DNA of 27,705 nt from Gallionella sp. (GTDB lineage Bacteria > Pseudomonadota > Gammaproteobacteria > Burkholderiales > Gallionellaceae): the NCBI GenBank assembly GCA_004298605.1, contig SCPW01000310.1, positions 1 through 27,705 on the forward strand. The letters are read 5' to 3'. The translations under genes were made by a program, and so were the position numbers. Each line of letters begins with the position of its first letter. Position 1 is the first letter of the stretch. Below the pieces are notes generated by a model that ran no database searches, had not been told where the DNA came from, and saw nothing but the letters and a program-made list of their open reading frames with translations. Below are positions 16,077 to 27,705 of this stretch, piece after piece.

Positions 16077-16334
16077 TTATTTGCAAGCACCGACATCTTT
16101 ACCGGCAGGAATATCGCATTTCTTGGAAATACATACAGCATCCCGCTTACAGGCCGCGCCTGCGGCCTGTGGTGCTTTGCATACATGGGGCGTCAGAGCC
16201 AGAACACAAACTTTGCCATCCTTACAATCCTTATCGGCCTGGCATTCATCTTTTGCGGCATCCGCCGCAAAAGCCACTTGCGATAACGACAGCGATACGG
16301 CCATTGCTATTAACCATGCAAATTTCTTGAACAT
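16077..16334 (-). CDS. Small secreted eight-cysteine protein
   Basis: 85 residues. A clear Sec signal peptide (MFKKFAWLIAMAVSLSLSQV, with AFA-A as the likely cleavage site near 23) leaves a mature protein of about 60 residues with eight Cys and many Lys/Asp. Spacings such as DKDCKDGKVC and ACKRDAVC resemble disulfide-rich Dickkopf/EGF-like folds, but no family is firmly recognised. It is probably periplasmic or secreted, with four disulfides (inference). AGGGAG precedes the ATG at good spacing, supporting a real gene. It lies downstream of recQ, from which a probable terminator separates it. Metal binding, inhibitor or toxin roles are all possible. Confidence 0.75.
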   Translation of the reverse strand: MFKKFAWLIAMAVSLSLSQVAFAADAAKDECQADKDCKDGKVCVLALTPHVCKAPQAAGAACKRDAVCISKKCDIPAGKDVGACK

Positions 16335-16382
16335 GTTTCGATCTCCCTTAGTAGTAAGTTAACGATAAGATTTAAAAGATTT

Positions 16383-16406
16383 GCAACAAGCATTTCTGCC
16401 TGTTGC
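16383..16406 (-). terminator. Possible terminator downstream of recQ
   Basis: GCAACAAGC (16383-16391) pairs with GCCTGTTGC (16398-16406) with one mismatch and an ATTTCT loop. On the minus strand the stem is followed by AAATCTTTT, a weak U-rich tail. It lies about 70 bp past the recQ stop and just before the cysteine-rich gene's leader. Confidence 0.4.
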
Positions 16407-16473
16407 AGTTGAATGCTGCGCTTTGATTGAAATGACGTCAAGTGATGAAAAATGCGAAGTCAAGGTTTGGGGG

Positions 16474-18318
<1,845 letters not shown>

Positions 18319-18339
18319 GGATACCGGAGGAAAGATTGG

Positions 18340-18663
18340 TTAATGGCCCGCAGGCTTGGTTTCGGGCGCCGCAGCGACCGGCGCAGACGTCTGGCTCCCG
18401 GTGAACTGGAAAAACATTTCGCCGCGTTTGATCATGCCCAGCTCACTGCGCGCGCGTTCTTCGATGGCTTCGGTGCCCTGCTTGAGATCGCGCACTTCGG
18501 CATCCAGCAGTGTGTTGCGCGCCCGGATTTGCTGGTTGGCCTGCCGCTGCGCCTCGACCTGGCGGTTCAGGTCCCACACTTTCAACCAGCCGCCCTTGCC
18601 CAGCCACAGCGGGTACTGCAACAGCAGCAGCAGGGCAGCCAGTATCAGCGTGACGGCTCTCAT
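18340..18663 (-). CDS. ftsB: Cell division protein FtsB
   Basis: 107-residue bitopic membrane protein of the FtsQLB divisome complex. A short cytoplasmic N-terminus, one TM helix (about 4-20, [17 protein letters not shown]), a periplasmic coiled coil (about 30-65, rich in Gln/Arg/Asn/Leu) and the family motif [17 protein letters not shown] are all present. The Pro/Ala-rich tail ([14 protein letters not shown]) is longer than in E. coli. It lies downstream of eno as in many beta- and gammaproteobacteria, but a strong terminator separates them, so a private promoter is likely in 18664-18800. Confidence 0.93.
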   Translation of the reverse strand: MRAVTLILAALLLLLQYPLWLGKGGWLKVWDLNRQVEAQRQANQQIRARNTLLDAEVRDLKQGTEAIEERARSELGMIKRGEMFFQFTGSQTSAPVAAAPETKPAGH

Positions 18664-18726
18664 GTTTTCAAATCAACCTGGGTTCGGGCCAGGCCAGACT
18701 ATCCCCGCAAGGCGCATTTTTGTGGG

Positions 18727-18741
18727 GTGGGCGCAGCCCAC
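18727..18741. repeat. Short GTGGGC/GCCCAC palindrome
   Basis: GTGGGC (18727-18732), GCA, GCCCAC (18736-18741) in the eno-ftsB gap, preceded by TGTGGG and followed by GCGG. This GTGGGCTGCGCCCAC-type unit is a widespread intergenic repeat in proteobacteria as I recall. No terminator T-run adjoins it. Confidence 0.45.
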
Positions 18742-18801
18742 GCGGCATTCGTCATCATCTTCATGGCGCCATTTACCATTCCTGCAACCGCCTGCCGATT
18801 A

Positions 18802-18835
18802 AAAAATTTCGCCCCGAGCTGCTGCTGAGGGCGAA
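18802..18835 (-). terminator. Rho-independent terminator of eno
   Basis: On the minus strand, TTCGCCC, a 14-nt loop and GGGCGAA are followed directly by ATTTTTTAA (stem at 18829-18835 and 18808-18814). It starts about 28 bp after the eno stop codon. Stem plus T-run is canonical. Confidence 0.75.
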
Positions 18836-18840
18836 CATGG

Positions 18841-18857
18841 AATATCCGGGTTAAAAC
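18841..18857. repeat. Solitary copy of the MITE end motif
   Basis: AATATCCGGGTTAAAAC lies between the eno stop and its terminator. Its first 13 bases are identical to the complement of the left end of the 166-bp hairpin element at 11136. It may be a solo end left after element decay. Confidence 0.4.
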
Positions 18858-18862
18858 TTTTC

Positions 18863-22790
<3,928 letters not shown>

Positions 22791-22820
22791 ACACTCAAAC
22801 CTTCACCATAAGGAGTTCGC

Positions 22821-24788
22821 ATGTCCGACATTCAATCCGTATTGCATGAAACGCGCGTTTTCGAACCTTCAGATGAATTTGTCAAACAGGCCAACGTCTC
22901 CGGCATGGCTGGCTATCAGGCTCTGCGCGAGGCGGCAGAACAGGACTACGAGGGGTATTGGGCCAAGCTGGCGCGTGAAACCCTGCTATGGAAAAAACCG
23001 TTCACCAAAATACTGGACGAAAGCAACGCGCCGTTCGTCAAATGGTTCGAGGATGGCGAGCTGAATGTTTCATACAACTGCCTCGACAAACATCTCGCCA
23101 GCCAGCCGGAAAAAACCGCGATCATTTTCGAAGCCGACGATGGCGCCGTCACCAAAATCAACTACCGCGATTTGCACGCGCGCGTCTGCCAGTTCGCCAA
23201 TGGGCTGAAGTCGCGCGGCATCAAAAACGGCGACCGCGTCATCGTCTACATGCCGATGAGCATCGAAGCGGTGGTCGCGATGCAAGCCTGCGCGCGCATC
23301 GGCGCGATCCATTCGGTCGTGTTCGGCGGCTTCTCCGCCAAGAGCCTGCACGAACGCATCAACGATGCGCAAGCCTGCGCCGTGATTACCGCCGATGCAC
23401 AGATGCGCGGCGGTAAAGTGATGCCGCTGAAACCGGCCGTGGATGATGCGCTGGAACAGGGCAATTGCGTGAGCGTACACAGCGTCATCGTATATCGGCG
23501 CGCCGCCTGCGAAACCGCATGGAACGCACAACGCGACATCTGGTGGCACAACCTGACAGCCGGACAAAGCACCGCCTGCGAGCCGGAGTGGGTCGGCGCG
23601 GAACATCCGCTGTTCATCCTCTACACCTCCGGCTCCACCGGCAAACCCAAGGGGGTGCAACATTCCAGCGGCGGCTATCTGCTGGTCACGATGCTGTCGA
23701 TGCAATGGGTATTTGATTACAAGCCCTCCGACATTTTCTGGTGTACCGCCGACGTGGGCTGGGTCACCGGCCACAGCTATGTCGCCTACGGCCCGCTGGC
23801 GATGGGCGCGACGCAAGTGATCTTCGAAGGCATACCGACCTACCCCGACGCCGGGCGTTTCTGGAAGATGATCCAGGATCACAAGGTGACGACCTTCTAC
23901 ACCGCGCCGACCGCGATACGCTCGCTGATCAAACTGGGCGGCGATTTGCCAAAACAATACGACCTGTCCAGCCTGCGCCTGCTCGGCTCGGTCGGCGAAC
24001 CGATCAACCCCGAAGCGTGGATGTGGTACTACAACACCGTCGGCCAGGCGCGCTGCCCGATTGTGGACACCTGGTGGCAAACCGAAACCGGCGCGCACAT
24101 GATCGCCCCGTTGCCCGGCGCGATGCCGATCAAACCCGGCACCTGCACCCTGCCGCTGCCCGGCATCATGGCTGCCATCGTCGATGAAACCGGCGAAGAA
24201 GTGCATGGCCTGAACGGCGGCTTCCTGGTCATCAAACGCCCCTTCCCCTCGCAAATCCGCACCATCTGGGGCGACCCGGAACGCTACAAAAAGAACTACT
24301 TCCCCGCAGAAATGCGCGGCGCCTATCTGGCCGGCGATTCCGCGCGCCGCGACCAGGACGGCTATTTCTGGATCATGGGGCGCATCGACGACGTATTGAA
24401 TGTTTCCGGCCACCGCCTGGGCACGATGGAAATCGAATCCGCACTGGCTGCCAACCCGCTGGTCGCAGAGGCCGCTGTCGTCGGCAAGCCGCACGAAATA
24501 AAGGGTGAAGCGATAGCGGCCTTCGTCGTGCTGAAGGGCGCGCGCCCCGACGATGCCGCCAAAGCCAGGGAGATCGCGGAGATACTGCGCAACTGGGTGA
24601 GCAAAGAAATCGGCCCGATCGCCAAACCCGATGAAATCCGCTTCGGCGACAACCTGCCCAAAACTCGCTCCGGCAAAATCATGCGCCGCCTGCTGCGCCT
24701 CATCGCGAAAGGCGAAGAAATCACCCAAGATGTTTCCACGTTAGAAAATCCGGCCATACTGGAACAGTTGAAAAACGCGGTGCATTGA
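22821..24788 (+). CDS. acs: Acetyl-CoA synthetase (acetate-CoA ligase, AMP-forming)
   Basis: Activates acetate to acetyl-CoA through acetyl-AMP. 655 residues, the usual length. The ANL-superfamily P-loop [11 protein letters not shown] is at 268-278, the A5-type region [11 protein letters not shown] is present, and the hinge motif is [20 protein letters not shown]. The C-terminal TRSGKIMRR places K619 at the catalytic and acetylation-regulated lysine, so control by protein acetyltransferase/deacetylase is possible. It has its own sigma70-like promoter upstream (22756-22785). The last 44 bp are repeated 112 bp downstream. ATG 22821 has AAGGAG at good spacing. Confidence 0.97.
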   Translation: MSDIQSVLHETRVFEPSDEFVKQANVSGMAGYQALREAAEQDYEGYWAKLARETLLWKKPFTKILDESNAPFVKWFEDGELNVSYNCLDKHLASQPEKTAIIFEADDGAVTKINYRDLHARVCQFANGLKSRGIKNGDRVIVYMPMSIEAVVAMQACARIGAIHSVVFGGFSAKSLHERINDAQACAVITADAQMRGGKVMPLKPAVDDALEQGNCVSVHSVIVYRRAACETAWNAQRDIWWHNLTAGQSTACEPEWVGAEHPLFILYTSGSTGKPKGVQHSSGGYLLVTMLSMQWVFDYKPSDIFWCTADVGWVTGHSYVAYGPLAMGATQVIFEGIPTYPDAGRFWKMIQDHKVTTFYTAPTAIRSLIKLGGDLPKQYDLSSLRLLGSVGEPINPEAWMWYYNTVGQARCPIVDTWWQTETGAHMIAPLPGAMPIKPGTCTLPLPGIMAAIVDETGEEVHGLNGGFLVIKRPFPSQIRTIWGDPERYKKNYFPAEMRGAYLAGDSARRDQDGYFWIMGRIDDVLNVSGHRLGTMEIESALAANPLVAEAAVVGKPHEIKGEAIAAFVVLKGARPDDAAKAREIAEILRNWVSKEIGPIAKPDEIRFGDNLPKTRSGKIMRRLLRLIAKGEEITQDVSTLENPAILEQLKNAVH

Positions 24789-24900
24789 TCGGCCGGGTTT
24801 CGGCGGAGGCTAACACGGCGCAAGCCGTGTTAAACCGCGCAGCGGTGGCTGCAACCAAAATCCGGCCATACTGGAACAGTTGAAAAATGCGGTGCGTTGA
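24745..24900. repeat. 44-bp direct repeat of the acs 3' end flanking a hairpin element
   Basis: 24745-24788 (the end of acs including its stop) recurs at 24857-24900 with two differences (C/T and A/G). The intervening 68 bp contains TAACACGGC (24811-24819), loop GCAA, GCCGTGTTA (24824-24832), then a smaller ACCGC/GCGGT hairpin (24834-24846). The form is of a REP-like or excised integrative unit that left a duplicated gene end; the hairpin may also terminate acs transcription. Confidence 0.7.
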
Positions 24901-24953
24901 AAAACACGACAATTTCGCAACAGAGAATCAATAACTTGCAGGGTGAGCGACGC

Positions 24954-25562
24954 TCAGTCTTTCTCCAGCCAGCCCTGTAAAAACGCCCATTGTTCGAGCT
25001 CGCGCCCGGCGAGATGGTGCGGCAGATCGAACAGGGATTTTCCTTCAAAGGCCGCGTTTACATACACCTGTGTTTCGCGCAGGTAAGCCAGCACCGGCAA
25101 ATCGAGGGTGAAGAGGAAATGCTCCAGGGCCCAAGCGGCGCGGGTGCGCGGATCCATGCGCATGCCGACGATGCCGATGTGGCACTTGTTTTTGCGCACC
25201 GATTTTTCCTCGGACAGTGTTTGCAGGAAGTCGCGGCTGGCATGAAGGTCGAACAGCGAGGGGGCGACCGGTACAATAATTTTTCTGGCCAATTTGAGGG
25301 CATGTGCGAGGTTTTTGCCATGCAGTCCGGCGGGCGAATCGATCACCAGCCAGTCGTCGGCTTGTTCTTTTTTGGAATTCAGTGTGTGTATTGGCGGGGA
25401 ATCACCGGGGCGCGTCTCCAGCCACAACGAGGCGGATTGTTGCCGGTCCAGATCGAGCAGAGCCACGCGTTGGCCGCGGTTTGCCAGAAACCCGGCGATA
25501 TTGACCGAAAGCGTGGTTTTGCCGCTGCCGCCCTTCGGATTTGCAACCAGGATCGTTTTCAT
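24954..25562 (-). CDS. ParA/MinD-family ATPase (orphan)
   Basis: 202 residues. Deviant Walker A KGGSGKTT (10-17, with signature K10 and catalytic K15), switch segment VALLDLDRQQSASLW (33-47) and Walker B LVIDSPAG are clear. The short length and the DLDRQQSASLW phrase match small plasmid-type or orphan chromosomal ParA proteins that position cargo on the nucleoid. No ParB, parS-like repeat or cargo gene is adjacent, so the cargo is unknown. It starts at ATG 25562 with GGAG four nt upstream. Its neighbour, on the same strand, is a HerA-type ATPase. Chromosome segregation is unlikely to be its job since a parA-parB pair usually sits near the origin. Confidence 0.88.
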   Translation of the reverse strand: MKTILVANPKGGSGKTTLSVNIAGFLANRGQRVALLDLDRQQSASLWLETRPGDSPPIHTLNSKKEQADDWLVIDSPAGLHGKNLAHALKLARKIIVPVAPSLFDLHASRDFLQTLSEEKSVRKNKCHIGIVGMRMDPRTRAAWALEHFLFTLDLPVLAYLRETQVYVNAAFEGKSLFDLPHHLAGRELEQWAFLQGWLEKD

Positions 25563-25731
25563 TCACTCCGCCTTTCCCGAAACACCCCTACCGGAAGCCT
25601 CCAAAAACCCAGATTTCGCCCAAATGCAAGACGCATAAAAATTCCGCCGCGCCGCATATGGATAATATGCAAGCAAGAAATTTTTTACGCAACGCAGCAG
25701 TTGGGATGAAATGTGGTTTTTTGGAGGCACC
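25563..25731. other. Intergenic gap between the HerA-type and ParA-type genes
   Basis: 169 bp, A/T-richer than its surroundings. It carries an imperfect palindrome GCATAT/ATATGC (25654-25670, 5-nt loop) and an AAATTTTTTACG stretch. It presumably holds the parA promoter. I see no coding potential and no convincing promoter match. Confidence 0.4.
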
Positions 25732-27249
25732 CTACCGTTTCCCGCCCAACAACGATCCCAGCACACCGCGGACAATCTGCCGCCCGACCGCCGAACCGAT
25801 GGAACGCGCGGCGCTTTTGACGAGCGCTTCGCCGATGCCTTGCCTGTTGTCGGCGCGGCTGCTTCCATTTCCCCCGCCGCCAAAGATACTGCCGAGCATT
25901 CCGCCGATTCCGCCACTGTCGGGTGGAGTTTGCGCGGCCTGCCGCGCGGCGGCTTCGGCCTGTTTCCCGATGGCGCGCCCCTTGAGAATTTCGTAGGCCG
26001 ATTCGCGGTCCACGGCTTTTTCATAATGCCCGGCGAGCAGCGAATCCCGGATGATCGCTTTGCGCCCGGCATCCGTGACGGGGCCGACCTGCGCTTGCGG
26101 CGGCACGATCAGCGCGCGCTCGACGATACCGGGACGACCCTGATCGTCAAGGCAGGAAACCAGCGCTTCGCCGACACCGAGTTCGGTAATGGCGGCGGCT
26201 TCATCCAGGCCTGGATTGTCGCGCATGGTTTCTGCGGCGGCCTTCACCGCTTTCTGGTCGCGCGGGCTGAAGGCGCGCAGCGCGTGCTGTATGCGGTTGC
26301 CGAGCTGCCCCAGCACCTTGTCCGGCACGTCGGCGGGATTCTGCGTGACGAAATACACGCCCACGCCTTTGGAGCGGATCAGCCGCACCACTTGTTCGAT
26401 CTTGTCGAGCAGCGCTTCGGGTGCGTCGTTGAACAGCAGGTGCGCCTCGTCGAAAAAGAGCACCAGCCTGGGCTTGGCGAGATCGCCCGCCTCGGGCAGA
26501 TTTTCGAACATATCCGAAAGCAGCCACAGCAGCAGGGTGGAATACACCTTGGGCGAGGTCATCAACTGGTCGGCGGCGAGAATGTTGATCGTGCCGTAAC
26601 CGTTGCTGTCGGTCTGCATCAGGTCGGCGATGTTGAGCATCGGCTCGCCGAACAGGCTCTCGCCGCCTTGCGTTTCGATTTGCAGCAGGCCGCGCTGGAT
26701 CGCGCCGATGCTGGCGGTGGAAATATTGCCGTATCCGGTCGTGAAATCGGCGGCGTTATCGCCGACGTGCTGCACCATCGCGCGCAGGTCTTTCAAGTCC
26801 AGCAGCAACAGGCCGTTATCGTCGGCGATCTTGAATACCAGCGAGAGCACGCCCTGCTGCACCTCGTTGAGGTTCAACATGCGCCCGATCAGCAGCGGCC
26901 CCATGTCGGAGATGGTCGCGCGCAGCGGGTGGCCCATCGCGCCGAATACGTCCCAGAACGTCACCGGATAAGCGCGATGCGCGAAATTCTCCAGTTCGAG
27001 TTGTCCGGCGCGCGCAGTGATTTTTGCATTGCCGCCGCCAATTTTGCCCAGGCCGGACAGATCGCCCTTGATGTCGGAGAGGAACACCGGCACGCCGATG
27101 CGGCTGAACGATTCCGCCAGCATTTGCAGCGTGACGGTCTTGCCGGTGCCGGTCGCGCCCGTGATAAGCCCGTGGCGGTTGGCCATCTGCGGCAGCAGAT
27201 AAATTTCATGTCCGGCGGTGTTTTTTGCGACCAGTATGGGTTCGCTCAT
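25732..27249 (-). CDS. HerA/FtsK-like ATPase of the DUF853 (YjgR) family
   Basis: 505 residues. Walker [11 protein letters not shown] (31-40) follows ANRHGLITG; a Walker B/helicase-type [12 protein letters not shown] lies near the middle, followed by [13 protein letters not shown] (sensor region). A glycine-rich stretch near residue 440-460 ([15 protein letters not shown]) links to a short C-terminal helix-rich tail, typical of DUF853 proteins. The biological role of the family is not settled; DNA translocation or helicase activity is inferred from HerA kinship. The start is ATG 27249 ([10 protein letters not shown]) with GGAGGAA upstream; the frame continues upstream to 27384 but overlaps the yebC leader. 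It is divergent from yebC. Confidence 0.9.
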   Translation of the reverse strand: MSEPILVAKNTAGHEIYLLPQMANRHGLITGATGTGKTVTLQMLAESFSRIGVPVFLSDIKGDLSGLGKIGGGNAKITARAGQLELENFAHRAYPVTFWDVFGAMGHPLRATISDMGPLLIGRMLNLNEVQQGVLSLVFKIADDNGLLLLDLKDLRAMVQHVGDNAADFTTGYGNISTASIGAIQRGLLQIETQGGESLFGEPMLNIADLMQTDSNGYGTINILAADQLMTSPKVYSTLLLWLLSDMFENLPEAGDLAKPRLVLFFDEAHLLFNDAPEALLDKIEQVVRLIRSKGVGVYFVTQNPADVPDKVLGQLGNRIQHALRAFSPRDQKAVKAAAETMRDNPGLDEAAAITELGVGEALVSCLDDQGRPGIVERALIVPPQAQVGPVTDAGRKAIIRDSLLAGHYEKAVDRESAYEILKGRAIGKQAEAAARQAAQTPPDSGGIGGMLGSIFGGGGNGSSRADNRQGIGEALVKSAARSIGSAVGRQIVRGVLGSLLGGKR

Positions 27250-27355
27250 GCCTGTTTCCTCCAGGTTGGTGCGTATTGGGATAACGGGGCGGAAATGATA
27301 CCATCGCGGAACTTTTTTTCGGGGAACAGCGCGGCTGGTTTTTTTAGGGAGCAAT

Positions 27356-27705
27356 ATGGCTGGACATAGCAAATGGGCGAACATTCAACATCGCAAGGGT
27401 AAACAGGACGTCAAGCGCGGCAAAATTTTCACGCGGCTGATCAAGGAAATCACCGTGGCGGCGCGCATGGGCGGCGGCGATCCGGGAGCCAACCCGCGCC
27501 TGCGCCTGGCGATAGAAAAGGCGCGCGAAAACAACATGCCCAAGGACACCGTCGAGAACGCGATCAAGCGCGGCAGCGGCCAGCTCGAAGGCGTGAATTA
27601 CGAAGAGCTGCGCTATGAAGGCTACGGCATCAACGGCGCGGCGGTGATGGTGGATTGCATGACCGACAACAAGACGCGCACCGTGGCCGATGTGCGCCAT
27701 GCCTT
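27356..27705 (+). CDS. yebC: YebC/PmpR-family protein (3' partial)
   Basis: First 116 codons of a YebC-family gene cut by the window edge. It opens with the family signature [18 protein letters not shown], then [37 protein letters not shown] and the [14 protein letters not shown] segment, all diagnostic. Family members have been described as DNA-binding transcriptional regulators and, more recently, as ribosome-associated factors that help at proline-rich stretches; I cannot tell which applies here. AGGGAG (27346-27351) precedes ATG 27356. ruvC-ruvA-ruvB often follow yebC but would lie outside the window. Confidence 0.95.
   Translation, partial: MAGHSKWANIQHRKGKQDVKRGKIFTRLIKEITVAARMGGGDPGANPRLRLAIEKARENNMPKDTVENAIKRGSGQLEGVNYEELRYEGYGINGAAVMVDCMTDNKTRTVADVRHA

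Noticed and set aside
16069..16362. 97-codon plus-strand ORF opposite the Cys-rich gene
   Set aside because: The minus-strand gene has a signal peptide, Cys pattern and Shine-Dalgarno; the plus frame has none.
23070..24728. 552-codon minus-strand ORF inside acs
   Set aside because: Antisense shadow of acs; no start signal or family match.
25711..27369. 552-codon plus-strand ORF across the HerA-type gene
   Set aside because: Antisense shadow; the minus frame has Walker motifs and a strong Shine-Dalgarno.

Overview
The window looks like a chromosomal segment of a Gram-negative betaproteobacterium. The evidence is the pyrG-kdsA-eno-ftsB gene order, a KDO (LPS) biosynthesis gene, and complete Wsp and Lap c-di-GMP modules. 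An order such as Nitrosomonadales (Gallionellaceae-like) is possible, but that is an impression, not something the sequence proves.

Region 1 (1-8428, + strand) is a Wsp-type chemosensory operon in the same gene order as Pseudomonas wspABCDEF-wspR. It encodes an MCP receptor (5' end cut by the window edge), CheW, CheR-TPR, a second CheW with a cysteine cluster, a hybrid CheA-REC kinase, CheB and a REC-GGDEF diguanylate cyclase with GGEEF and the RxxD inhibitory site. The kinase carries two tandem Hpt domains and a palindromic-repeat-derived peptide in its linker. Region 2 (8436-11045, - strand, convergent) holds lapG-lapD, a periplasmic adhesin protease and the degenerate GGDEF/EAL membrane receptor that holds it. 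The first 11 kb therefore contains both a c-di-GMP source and a c-di-GMP-controlled biofilm output.

Region 3 (11046-16473) is a mosaic. It contains a 166-bp MITE-like hairpin, intergenic palindromic repeats, galE preceded by a 3' remnant of glmS, a SEC-C/TPR/SGNH-like fusion gene, a probable group II intron scrap, an EamA-family exporter gene with competing leader hairpins, a 0.5-kb gene-free stretch and a small secreted eight-cysteine protein.

Region 4 (16474-22688, - strand) is housekeeping: pyrG, kdsA (metal-dependent type), eno with its own terminator, ftsB and recQ. Region 5 (22689-27705) has acs with a clear sigma70-like promoter and a duplicated 3' end, an orphan ParA-like ATPase, a HerA/DUF853-type ATPase and the start of a yebC-family gene running off the window. 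I saw no tRNA, rRNA, CRISPR array, intact insertion sequence or origin.
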